35,972 nucleotides of DNA from Symsagittifera roscoffensis (lineage: Eukaryota; Xenacoelomorpha; Acoela; Convolutidae). The position numbers and the translations under genes are program-made. The stretch's first letter is position 1. Each line of letters begins with the position of its first letter. The DNA lies in the NCBI RefSeq assembly GCF_963678635.1, contig NW_026971336.1, positions 1-35,972 of the forward strand. The letters run 5' to 3'. The notes under the pieces are model-generated. The model saw only the letters and a program-made list of their open reading frames with translations. It had not been told where the DNA came from and made no database searches. Shown in pieces: positions 9,913 through 19,811 of the stretch.

Positions 9913-10951
9913 GAAGGCACCTTTAGAAAAATTTTAGGGTTGGTCGGCCAAAAACGGATTTCTTAAAAAGTACCAAAGAAGAGACCCTTTGGGTTGGTAG
10001 GAAACATTATCTGAAATGTACTTAAAACTTAAACGCCCGCGCTTTAATCTGCGCTTAATCGTAGTATTCAAAACAATTTCCTTCGTGGAGCCTTCGTGTC
10101 AGCATAGCTGAAGTAATAATTTTTGCGTGGCAGACCTCAAAACTTGCATCCAACAAATCACGTGTATTAGGCATATTATTCCCGTTGGTGGTGTTTTTCC
10201 CTGCTTGGGTTATATGCTGATTGAGATATTGCTGTCACTCCGCTTTACTGAAAAACCCCTGAGTTGCGTTAGCGATAAAATTAGATGCGCGGGGTTGACT
10301 ATCTTTATCTTTGGTTAACAAAAACCATAAAAATTTCCCCGGCACATGTGATGAAGCTAAAGGGCAAAACTATTACTTCTTCTAAATTGGGTCACTGTTC
10401 CCATGAAACCCCGGTTTTCTTAAGGTATCTTCCAAAATCAGCTGCCAACGCTTTGGCATACGTGCTTTCCAAGACTGTGGACCGTGGAAACGCTGTTAGT
10501 CAAAATGATGGTTTTCGAGAAGCGGTTTGGGACAAAAAAAAAGATTGTAGATTCCGTGTAAACGCTGTTTTTTTGATATCATCTTCAACCTCATATCACC
10601 TTCTCTTAAACTTTTTAGCTGCTAATTTGTTGGTGTGTGCTTGAATCCTACTCCCACTCCCCGCACAAAGTAGTCATTGACGTTTTTGTCAATCGCCCAC
10701 CTTGAAGCAGGTTGAGATTGAGTTCGGACACATTTATTGGTCCATCTGAAGAAATCCAGTAGATTCGTTGTTGTGGCTGATGCATTTGACGCTATCGCGG
10801 TGAATATTTTGAATTGTTGAAACTGTTTTTTTTTCGCGTCTGCTGCGGGATCGTGTAGTCATTGAAATACATTCAAGTTTATCAGTTCCAGGTCATGTGA
10901 CTGTTTCAATACTGGTTCAATTTCCGTTTCAGGTTTCGATCTATCTTCGAG
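9913..10951. other. No gene assigned; ambiguous plus ORF
   Basis: Holds a 119-codon plus-strand ORF at 10285-10644 (HETPVFLRYLPKSAANALAY) and a smaller one at 10127-10318. The minus strand over 10365-10560 is also partly open. I cannot tell which, if either, was coding. Confidence 0.3.
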
Positions 10952-11584
10952 TTAGTCAGTCGCCCTGTCGTCAATCTCGAGCGATACTGATATTTCTTCT
11001 AACCAGACCGACAATTCTATCATGCCGGTTAGTCTTATATTTTCCATGAGAAAATCATCACCATATTTGATGTACTTTGTTGTCCAGCTTTCTTTGCCTG
11101 GTTTCATGATCAAAGGGATGTTTGGCTCGGCACAGTCTGGGTCCTTTGTTTGTTCAATTGCAATGCATTTTTTGAGCGTCTGGATGAGCTTCATCGTCCA
11201 TTTCAATTTTTTCTTTCAATTCGAGGTCAAATGGCAAATTTAATTTACAATCCCATATAATTTCAGTTCTGTCTTTATTGTCATGAGCTCTCTTTCCGTT
11301 CTCCTCACATACAGGATCACCTAACAAATAGTAATTCTTAAGCATGTAAGAACTGCGCCAATCTTGCAAGGAAGCTTTGTGTGATTTGTTGCTCTCCTAA
11401 TTCTCGTTTTTCGGTGCTTAATCGAAACAATCTGCAACCTTGATGCAATTTGGTGATCTGAATTGAATTCCTCTATATCTTTAGCAACTTCTTTGTTCCT
11501 TTCGAGGGTATGACTTCCTTGGAGACCCAAACATAGTGACCTACTAAATACACTTCTGTTTTTGCCGTCCGCTTGTCGAACCAC
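10952..11584 (-). pseudogene. Decayed unidentified coding region in three frames
   Basis: Three overlapping minus-strand stretches follow one another: 11321-11584, 11154-11369 and 10952-11206. Their overlaps (about 50 bp each) fit one gene broken by two frameshifts. Recognisable pieces include RNKEVAKDIEEFNSDHQIAS, DRTEIIWDCKLNLPFDLELK and YGDDFLMENIRLTGMIELSV. The last part is acidic with alternating hydrophobic residues, as in a beta-rich fold. No catalytic motif was found and no family recognised. Confidence 0.4.
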
Positions 11585-11749
11585 CTTTTCTGCCTAGCAT
11601 ATGCCTTTTGGGTAATTCTTCTGCACAAATCTTTTTGTTGCTCTTGCTGTTGCTCCGTGCTATATGATCTCTTATCACCTGCGGTAAATGCTTATCCTAG
11701 GCATCCATATATCCAGAGTCTTTTCTCCACTAGACTGTTAGTGTGGTGA

Positions 11750-12581
11750 TGATATGTAAATCAGCGGTCCTGTGCCACTCGTGGCCTCTTCCACAGCTCT
11801 TTTGTGAGCTCGTCAACAATCACTTTGGTATTTTCTGACTGAAATGTGATTGGACAACCATGTCTGGTGATTATACTGTTTTTTTGAGGAGATCACATGT
11901 CTGGTGATTATACTGTTTTTTTGAGGAGATCACATGTCTCTTCCACCGGTGCTGTTACACAGGGGTATGTCTCCGCATATATCTTATCGAGTGATATATC
12001 GTTATCAGCATCAAGTTGTAGCTTCATACAGATTTCTGATGAGCACTTTGCAGTACTTCATTTAATCAAGAAATCGTAGCAATTGTAAGTGAATTTTCTT
12101 TTTTCTTGGTTTTGATGCTTGATGCTTTCTTCTGCCCGATTTAATTGAACCACTTCCCTATCATAGCATAAAATTTGTCTACTAATTCTTGAGTTGATGT
12201 CCAACAGAACATTTTCTTCATCCGTACGTTTGCAAGCCACAACTGTTCATTGTTCAGGTATAGGGGCTCTTTTTTATCTTAAAGTTGCTTCCAATTTTTG
12301 TAATCATCTTCTTTTAAGTCACTTTTGTTTGTGTGTTTTCATCCACTTTTTCAAGTTACCCATCTTTCTATTATTTCTTTGAGGACATAAGAAAATAAAT
12401 TGATATTTGATAAATTGCTTTGATATAAATTTTCATCAATTATTTTCATCACATGACAGAAATAATGAAAAATTTCCATTATTTCTATCATGTCAGCATC
12501 TGCGCTATGATGTGGAAGCAGCTTTGTTGGGGGTTCGGATACTGCAATCAGTTCCCAAGTTTCTCCATCGTAGTCCATCAC
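11750..12581 (-). pseudogene. Decayed unidentified coding region
   Basis: Minus-strand frames run from 12581 to about 11750. The stretch 12351-12581 contains WELIAVSEPPTKLLPHHSAD and a hydrophobic helix-like segment. Further on, 12058-12240 includes DINSRISRQILCYDREVVQL, and the frame beyond it, after an in-frame stop, reads MKLQLDADNDISLDKIYAET up to the 37-bp duplication. VIVDELTKELWKRPRVAQD follows near 11770-11830. These coherent pieces are split by stops and frame changes. They form the same coding layer as the neighbouring minus-strand fragments. Function is unknown. Confidence 0.4.
11859..11932. repeat. Perfect 37-bp tandem duplication
   Basis: The unit starting CATGTCTGGTGATTATACTG occupies 11859-11895 and 11896-11932 without differences, followed by the first seven bases of a third. 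The length is not a multiple of three, so it breaks the decayed minus-strand frame that crosses it. Confidence 0.95.
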
Positions 12582-13279
12582 TGTGACATCCTATCTGAGA
12601 TCACGGTACTGATGTAATTTACTGTCCTTTCTGTGCTGTTTCTATTCCAGTAACGATTATTGTGTCAAGTCAAACACATCGAATTAGGAAATTGTCTCAA
12701 AAGTCTTACCAATCTTCAAGTGGAGCTCACTGATTTAGTCATATGAGGAATTGTTCCTTTAAAGTGTCGACTCTCTGGACTAACTTGTAACCCAAAAGTG
12801 TTTATCTTTCAACTTCCCGGACAATTTGACGTTAATTTCCTCGTCTCGAACCTCCTCACTGGAAAACGTTTCGTCTTGGCATGATATTTGGCATCTGACC
12901 TGAACTTTGCTTGAGACTCATCAAATTAAACCCTCTTCACTACACGCCACTTTCAGACTGATACTGTTCTTCTGAGTGAGGAAACAGCAACTGTTTTGGC
13001 ATCGAAATAATTCATATACTCATCGTTCACGCCACCGTTTTCAACAAACTGTAAGCACTCTCATGATCTCGGTCCATTCATAAACCGCACTTTTAACTTC
13101 TCTCTAAGAAAACTCACAAAACTGTTGCATGACTTCCGGGGTCACATTCAATGTTTTCTTTAACATTGAAATGCTAATAATGGCAACATCTTTGTTAAAT
13201 CTATGGCGAAAACTTGCTTGACCAAAATCCAGCGTTAAAGCAAACTCTACGAAACATGATTGCCTTCCGCTTTTATTTT
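12582..13279. other. No gene recognised
   Basis: No open stretch of note on either strand and no repeat structure seen. It lies between two decayed minus-strand segments and may be a more heavily eroded part of the same region. Confidence 0.4.
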
Positions 13280-13610
13280 TTATAGTCGTGGCTTCGTAGA
13301 CTGCAAACTCAGGATTTCTTGGTATGGGACATTTCTATTCGTCAACCACCCGGTAGATGGCAATTCGTCATATGTGTTTTGTCCGAAATGGAGATGCAGG
13401 TTGTTCACAGGCAGCTTGAAAGCACAACCGCCGAAGCATGCTGTATACTTCTCCACAAAAGTGACCAGGCAAATGTTTCATATCGGTGTCACTACGGACT
13501 GTGATGCCATAGGCTAAATGTAGGCGCGCCGTCCTCCGATTTCATTATTGTTCTTGATGCAGATTGTGCGACATTGCCTGTACGACGGATTTGCTCGTGC
13601 CCCAAACAGA
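13280..13610 (-). pseudogene. Decayed unidentified coding fragment
   Basis: From about 13610 the minus strand reads VVQAMSHNLHQEQ, two adjacent stops, then YGITVRSDTDMKHLPGH in the same frame. After a shift at the A-run near 13457-13460, an open stretch to the TAA at 13280-13282 contains YTACFGGCAFKLPVNNLHLH and YDELPSTGWLTNRNVPYQEI. The plus-strand ORFs over 13260-13517 are likely shadows. No family was recognised. Confidence 0.4.
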
Positions 13611-13924
13611 AAAAAAACCCTTTACGATGGCATGCGGAGGAGTTTGAATTTGATACTCTCGAAGGTTTTCTAAGCTTTTTTTTTCACTTGAACTTCGTGC
13701 ATGAGTTCATTATATTCTGTTGAGTTGTTACGTTGGGTATAATTTGTCTGTGTACTATTAGTTAACTCGCCATAGTAGTGGTCAAAATTAGGAAGTTCAA
13801 TAATTGAGTGTCAGTCTTTGGCGCTTCCCATGTCGGCACTACTTCGACTGTCTCTGGGTCAAATGTTGTACCATGTCTATCCACCAACCGACAGAGGTCT
13901 TTTCTTTAAGCCTCTCAAAAACAT
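13611..13924. other. No gene recognised
   Basis: Spacer between the decayed coding layer and the 3-prime end of the LINE. No repeats, RNA genes or convincing frames were seen. Confidence 0.4.
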
Positions 13925-14107
13925 GTTTAAAAATTTAAATTATTCTTTTAACAAGCAGTACAAAATAACATTCAAGCAATTTTAATCAATTAAGCCATAA
14001 ATTCACTGCTTGTTGGGACAACCCAGGAGTAGTTCAACTCATGGAGGGTGCCCCAGATAAGACAATATTTGAGGAGCATCAAATACATAATTATACAAGG
14101 TGACATT

Positions 14108-16901
14108 TTAGAAGAGAATTTCAAAAATCAGATAATTGTCAAAAAGATATGTGTCCTTAAAGTTGTTAAAAAAACGTTCGAACTGGGATTTGGTCATTTT
14201 TTCTATATCGGGAGGCAACAATTCGTTGTTTTTAATAAAATTATAAACTCGATTTATTCGTCGCGTAGCTGACTTTTCCATCATTTTACTTTTAAAACTA
14301 ACAGTGGGTAAAAGTTTTGCCGCTGTTCTTCTGGTTGTTCTTTTAGTAAGAAGTTTCATTAATGTTTAGAAATTTTACAGGACAAGCTTCCTTGAAAATA
14401 TGAGCCGCATACAATTCATAAACTGTGTATATTTTGTGCCTAATCGCTAGGTCTTGAACTGAATTGCTGTATTTTTTGCGAAATACAGTTCTGATTATTC
14501 GTTTCTGTAAAAGATTAATTGATTGTAGGTCAGTTTTTGATGCACTCCAGTATGTTAAAATACCGTACTCAATTATTGATTTAGCATAGGCATTATAAAA
14601 CATCAATAGCTGTTTTGTGCTGAAAAAACTTCTAGTTTTGAGTAATAGGCCATTGAACTGACGTAATTTTTTGTTCACTTTATCTATATGATCCTTAAAC
14701 TGAGCTTATTGTCAGTTATTAGACCTAAATATTTTGTTTTGAAGAAATTTTCAATATTGTGAGATGCAAAGGTAATTTCCGTCAGATGATTGTTACCAAA
14801 AGAATCTAGATTGCATTTTGCTGTATTAACAGTAAGCCCATTATCAACAAACCACTCCTGACTGAGGTATAAGGCACTTAAAAAATCTTTTTTGTTGTTG
14901 CAAAAAATCGTTGTATCATCAGCGTATAGAACGGAGTTGGCTTTACCAAGTTGTCTCAGCAAATCATTTATGTACAGTAAAAACAATAGTGGCTCCAAAA
15001 CTGACCCCTGGGGAACGCCATATTTTATCAAACGTTTTTCTGACCAACATTTATTATAATCAACAAACTGAAATCTATATGATAAATAACTTTGTAATAG
15101 CTGCAAAAATTTTTCTCGAAACCCGTTTTTTTCAAGCTCGGACAGCAATCTTTCATGATTTATTGTATCAAATGCTTTGATCAGGTCTACGAAGCAGGAT
15201 TGACAGGTGCGTTTTTTGTCAATACTTTTACGTAAAGTTTCTGTAAACTCTAAAAGTGCATAAGTACATGAATGTTTTGGTCGAAAACCAAATTGGCTAT
15301 CACTTAAAACCTTGTTCTTATTTACAAAGCACATCATTCTGTAGAAAAATGATCTTTTCAAAAACTTTATCAATTGATGTAAGTAGACTAATTGGTCTGT
15401 AATTGCCCGCGTCATGGACTGATCCATCTTTGTATATTGGAATAACTCGAGCAACTTTTAAGTCGGAAGGATAAAATCCTTCATCAAAACATTGGTTAAA
15501 TAGCTCAGTTAATGGTTGACTGATAACTGGAAGGGTTTGTTAAACTGTTTTATTGCTTATACCATCATGATCAGTACTGTTACCGTTTTTCAACTTCTTA
15601 ATCGCATTAGTTGTTTCTTTTATTGTTATTGGAGCAAAAACAAATGTGTTACTAATAATATTCGACTTAACCTTTTTGTCATCTGCAAATTGTTCACCAA
15701 TACTGGTAAAATATTCATTAAATTTTGTCGCATTTATTAAATTTCCTGAAACATTTTTTGTTTCACCCCAAAGCGATCGTATTGTAGAGAAAAGCTCTTT
15801 AGAGTTGCTGAAATTAGCTGTACTTTTGTCGTGAAAAGCAATCTTGGCATTACGAATTGTCTTATTGCAGATATTCCGTTCCTTTTTATAATTTTCCTGG
15901 TTTTCAGGGGTGGGATTTTTGATCAATTTTTTGTAACATTTGTTCTTTTGTTGGCGCTGTTTTTGGCATTCATGTGTTATCCAAGATTTTTTTGAAGTTT
16001 TGAAAGATTGATAGGGTGCAAATTTATCCAAAGCTTGGTTTATACTTCTTGTTATATGGGCTAACTTTTTATCAACAGACCAATTTGCCTCATTTTTAGA
16101 TAGAAATTGGTGTATTAAAAACAAATATTTTAATATGCTAATATAGTTTCTTGAAAAATTAAAATTTCTTTTCCAATTAGGGGGGAAATTTTTTTTGTTT
16201 TGTGGTCGATCGCTGGCATTTAAAAAATTAACAAGAGCATAATGATCCCTTATATTACAACGCAGAGTCGCAATGTCGTAGAAAGTGTTACTTATTGAGT
16301 GGTCAATGCAAGTCATTGTGCTCGGGGTAATTCTAGTTGCTTCGCAATTGTTTATTTGTAAACCATACATGTTGATCAGGTCTTGCTACTTTTTAGTTTG
16401 AGAATTTTCTTTTGAGATATCAATATTAAAATCCCCATAAATAATTATGTCTTTATTTTGTTCGCTGATTTTGTCTATCAGTTCCTCGAACATTTCCCAA
16501 AATTCTGAAATTTTAGCCTCAGGTGGTCTGTACATTAAGTGAAATGTTAAAACACCCTTGTTTTCATTATTTTTGAGTTCAATTGAAAACTTTTCCAATA
16601 TGTCATCTTTTTCAAGTATATATTCGTTGGCTGAGAAATCTTCGCGGACATAAAATGCTAAGCCACCGCCATTTTTTGCTTTTCTTGGTTTTGAAAAAAT
16701 TGTTTTATAGCCATCAATATTATAGCAACATTGAGGATCGTTGCTTGTTAATCAAGTTTCACATAAACCTATTGCAATAGGTTTAGATTTAAAGACTTCT
16801 AGAAGACAACATAACTGGTCATGATGGTAACGTAAAGATCTTATGTTTAAGAATAGTTTTGATTGTTGTTCAATGTCACCTAATTGATGCTCGTCAATCA
16901 T
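14108..16901 (-). pseudogene. LINE ORF2: APE endonuclease and reverse transcriptase, broken
   Basis: ORF2 nicks target DNA and copies the LINE RNA onto it. The ATG at 16899-16901 begins MIDEHQLGD. The endonuclease part shows IGLCET followed by a TGA at 16752-16754 where the family has Trp, then NGGGLAFYV, MYRPP, IIIYGDFNIDI and TRITPSTMTCIDHS. A TAG sits at 16386-16388 and a TAA at 15540-15542, both in frame. The reverse transcriptase has NYRPISLLTSIDKVFEKI, a frameshift near 15360, then FGFRPKHSC, the catalytic FVDLIKAFDTINH, YGVPQGSVL and the YADD box at 14915-14926. Further shifts occur near 14690 and 14350. A C-terminal thumb-like region follows (LNKKLRQFNGLLLKTR-like). The catalytic residues remain visible, but the frame is broken at six or so places. 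Confidence 0.85.
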
Positions 16902-16973
16902 TCTTATCAATATGAAAACTTAAAACTTGCAAAGTAGAACTAAGAGTTAATCTGAAAATACAGAGATGGTTTG

Positions 16974-17913
16974 CTAGCTACCACTTGTTGTGACATCTCT
17001 CGTTGACATTGCTTCGTTTGCGTCTTCGTTGATGTGCTGCTTGCACGTATTGCCATCCACCATTGGTCTAGTAGGGGTAATTTCTTGATGCGATCTTTTA
17101 TTTTGATCCGGCGTTGGGGGAGGCTGCCTGCTCGATGCGTTGTCTATATTAAATCTTGGCATCTGGTTGCGTTTCGAGAAGGGTTTAGAATTGCTTTCAT
17201 TTCTCCGTTGATTTGGATAGTTGTAGACGTTATCTCTGTGGTCACGTTTTATGGCTGAATTTGCAGCTTTTTCGATTTCACTGACACTGTCCACATGTTT
17301 CGAGTAGAAGGACTCGTTGTTAGCTTTGTAGTAAAGCTTCACTTGGCAGTTCATGGTAGTCGTTATTAATCCCAGTGACTCACACATTTGCTTTAGCGTG
17401 ACGCCATGTTGGGGTAGACGCTCAGTAAAATACATTTTCTCTCCGTGTGAATTAAAGCATGCGGCAAGTCTAGATTTGAGTTGGTAAATATTGTCTTTGT
17501 CTGCGAAGTACACGAATTTTACTATAATGGGCGCTGATTTCGTTCCTCTATTATTCTCGTTCTTTACAGGAAGCCGGTGTATTGCTTTGATTGAGAATGG
17601 TTCGATATAGTATGAAAATATGTTTTTAACAAGTTGGCAGAAGTCCTCAGACAATGAATTTAATCGGGGATCCAAATCGAAATTGCGAAAGATAAGGGTA
17701 TCCTTACTTGTGTACCTTTCTTGGGCATTTACCCTTTTTTTCAGTTCTGCGACGTCTTTTTCCAAATCATAAATATCGTTGTTCTTTTTAGTAACCTTTA
17801 CTTCGAAGTTATAAACTTGTTTTTTTTAGAGTTTCCACTGTTTTCAATAGCTTGTTGAGTATTTCAGGTGATAAAGATGCGGCTGCATTAGTGCCTTCTT
17901 CGGTATATTCCAT
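16974..17913 (-). pseudogene. LINE ORF1: RNA-binding protein, one frameshift
   Basis: ORF1 proteins coat LINE RNA. The likely start is the ATG at 17911-17913 (MEYTEEGTNAAASLSPEIL). The frame is lost in the eight-T run at 17820-17827 and resumes in an open stretch of about 270 codons to the TAG at 16974-16976. Early residues form a likely coiled coil (EKDVAELKKRVNAQERYT), followed by an RRM-like domain (DTLIFRNFD, IKAIHRLPV, PIIVKFVYFADKDNIYQL). The C-terminal third is basic and rich in Asn, Arg and Pro. No CCHC zinc knuckle was seen. Because 27 codons precede the single frameshift and the rest is open, it may be intact if the homopolymer length is a sequencing error. Confidence 0.75.
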
Positions 17914-18140
17914 CGTTTCGGTTTTTTAATTGAGTATCCGATAAGATTTTTATTCAGAAGGCTTGGAATTAATATTTGCGTGTTTAAATAGCAATAGAAA
18001 TCGTCAAACGAACTGTGAACACAATGACGTAATAGCACGCAACTGTTTGTAAGCTTAGCATTTGTTTTTCTATTTAATAAGTTTATCACAACAATTAGGC
18101 TAACGACGGCTTGCCTTTCAGTTCGGCTTTTCTTCATATA

Positions 18141-18756
18141 ATTGAAAACCTCGTCCAGCCTTCAAATGTACTCCGGGTCATCCATCCAACGCATATCTCA
18201 ACTCTGAGAGGTTGTGCGATGCGAGAAGCGCCTTTAATCTTTATCGCAATTAGTTAACGGTATTTGCATACAATATTTAGCTAATCTTTTTTTGCGATTA
18301 CTGTGCCACAACCACAAGTGCGTTAGATAGTTCTGTCAAGACATATTCCAATAATGGTTCCATGTCTTTTTATTTGATTAAGTCTCTTCAGGATACATTC
18401 TTTATTATTGTTGATGGGCATTAAACTACTCATATTTTTTTTCTAGTTTTTAATACTCTGATACTCGGTGCTCATCAGTCATGCTTAAGCAACAGTCTGT
18501 CCTCTCTACATCGTTTTTTCGTGTCCTGAATCTTTCTCTCGTCGAACAATTTCTTCTTGAAATTGCTAAGAGTTGACTAATTGGAACAGTAATTAGATAT
18601 AGTTGCTTATTATAACTGAATTCATTGAAGTTTCTGAATTGAAAAATTGCATTTGCATCACCTGATTTATTCTGCACCCAGAATGAAAAAGTGCCTCAGA
18701 TAAAATTGACCCCAAAAGTACGATTCTCCAAAAGTATGAAGCTCTGTCAGATGTAC
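18141..18756. other. No gene recognised
   Basis: AT-rich spacer upstream of the LINE. A 75-codon minus-strand frame at 18450-18677 has no supporting feature. Confidence 0.4.
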
Positions 18757-18990
18757 CCGGGTCGAGATCCCGCTCAGAAACCGCTCAAGATTTGAGCGGT
18801 TTGAGCGGTTTTCCAGCAAGATTTGAGCGGTTTGAGCGGTTTGGGCGGTTGTGTTGGAAAAACCGCTCAAACCGCTCAAATCTTGCTTAAAAAACTGCTC
18901 AAAAACCGCTCATTTCTTGCGGTGATTTTTGAACGGTTTTTCAAGCAAGATTTGAGCGGTTTTCGAGCGGTTTTTGAGCGGTTATCCCGG
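18757..18990. repeat. Foldback minisatellite with 27-bp perfect inverted repeat
   Basis: The motif TTTGAGCGG and its complement CCGCTCAAA recur about a dozen times. Arms at 18816-18842 and 18860-18886 are perfect inverted copies of each other around a 17-base loop. A further inverted pair of GCAAGATTTGAGCGG-type blocks lies at 18891-18960. The array is bounded by two direct copies of CCCGGGTCGAG (18757-18767 and 18985-18995). It could extrude a long hairpin and resembles a foldback or MITE-like element. Confidence 0.85.
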
Positions 18991-19009
18991 GTCGAGGTCC
19001 CAGACTCAT

Positions 19010-19100
19010 GTCCATACTTTCGCGACAAAACTTTGGCATGTCCAGACTTTCCAGACCACAACATGGCATTTCCAGACTTTTGCGACCATGATGGCTTTTG
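19010..19100. repeat. About 37-bp diverged tandem repeat
   Basis: Two to three imperfect units sharing TGGCATGTCCAGACTTT or TGGCATTTCCAGACTTT and a GCGACCA-type segment. It lies directly after the foldback array. Confidence 0.6.
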
Positions 19101-19150
19101 CGGTCTAAATTTGGCAGTTTCCCTGGAGCTTAAAAAAAGTAATTTATGTA

Positions 19151-19196
19151 GGGGCGGATTTAGGGGGGGGGGGGCAGTGGGGGGCAGTGGGGGGCG
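19151..19196 (+). other. G-rich tract with quadruplex pattern
   Basis: Four G runs, GGGG, twelve G at 19163-19174, six G at 19179-19184 and six G at 19189-19194, are separated by short loops. This fits the G-quadruplex pattern. The stretch GGGGCGGATTTAGGGG also resembles the ends of some hAT-type DNA transposons, but no partner end was found. Confidence 0.6.
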
Positions 19197-19383
19197 GACG
19201 TTTTCCTTCAGGGATTTGACCCCTTGCCAAAAGCAACAAAACAGAAACAAAGTAACTGTGTTAAGCAAAATGATAAACTAATGAAACTTTAAAATACAAA
19301 ACGCTACAGATGGTTGTATAAAAACAAAATCTTATTCTTCCCATGTATATTATATTGGCTTTGCTGCGCGACACTAGTTTCAG

Positions 19384-19456
19384 GGCAGCATGGCCTAACG
19401 GATAAGGCGTCTGAAATCGAATCAGAAGATTGGGGGTTCGAATCCCTCTGTGGTCG
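19384..19456 (+). tRNA. tRNA-Arg (anticodon TCG)
   Basis: A full cloverleaf can be drawn. The acceptor is GGCAGCA with TGTGGTC, the D stem GCCT/AGGC, the anticodon stem TCTGA/TCAGA with loop AATCGAA (anticodon 19417-19419) and the T stem GGGGG/CCCTC with loop TTCGAAT. The A box (TGGCCTAACGG) and B box (GGTTCGAATCC) are perfect. No intron or encoded CCA, as expected for a nuclear gene. The acceptor stem is weak: an A-G mismatch at the fourth pair and two G-T wobbles. The gene may be functional or an early pseudogene. A T-rich stretch 3-prime of it (CTTTTTATT at 19458) can serve as a polymerase III terminator. Confidence 0.88.
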
Positions 19457-19475
19457 ACTTTTTATTATTAAATCT

Positions 19476-19605
19476 TGTGCGGTTTTGAGCGGTTTTTTTA
19501 GATAAACCGTTCAAAAACCGCTCAAACCACTCATTTTGAAGCAAGATTTTGAGCGTAATTGTCTAAAAAAAACAGCTCAAACCGCTCAAATCTTGCTTCA
19601 AATTA
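19476..19605. repeat. Second foldback block related to 18757-18990
   Basis: Same TTTGAGCGG vocabulary as the block before the tRNA. Arms at 19536-19555 and 19583-19601 are inverted copies (TTGAAGCAAGATTTTGAGCG and its complement) differing by one A. The tRNA gene therefore sits between two related inverted-repeat blocks. Confidence 0.8.
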
Positions 19606-19811
19606 ATTAGAGTAATGATCTGTTAGCCACACAGATTGTTCCTTGATTAGCGGCAGCCATTTGGTTGTTGATGGTACCATTTTCAAAACGCCGAATCCCG
19701 TGTCTACCCAAATATCATCGGCAACCACGCTGACCGACGCTCCTGTGACTAGCAAGCTTTTCACCGCGAGTTGCCTGCCTTGCCTTTTCACTAAAAAAAA
19801 TTTCTTAAAAT

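Larger units (their letters stand above)
13925..18140 (-). mobile_element. Jockey/CR1-type non-LTR retrotransposon, decayed
   Basis: A nearly full-length LINE in minus orientation: 5-prime UTR from about 18140, ORF1 (17913-16974), ORF2 with endonuclease and reverse transcriptase (16901-14108), then about 180 bp of AT-rich 3-prime UTR. The outer limits are estimates, because no target-site duplication or poly(A) tail was found. ORF1 has one frameshift, and ORF2 has three nonsense codons and about three frameshifts, so it cannot move. Gene order and the APE domain place it in the Jockey/CR1 group. It lacks an RNase H domain as far as I can see. Confidence 0.8.

Noticed and set aside
14911-15180. 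89-codon plus-strand ORF
   Set aside because: It lies antisense to the reverse transcriptase catalytic region of the LINE.
19603-19791. Minus-strand frame with VVADDIWVDTGFGVLKMVP, faintly like an aminoacyl-tRNA synthetase editing domain
   Set aside because: Too short, no other synthetase motif nearby, and a stop follows soon. Chance resemblance cannot be excluded.
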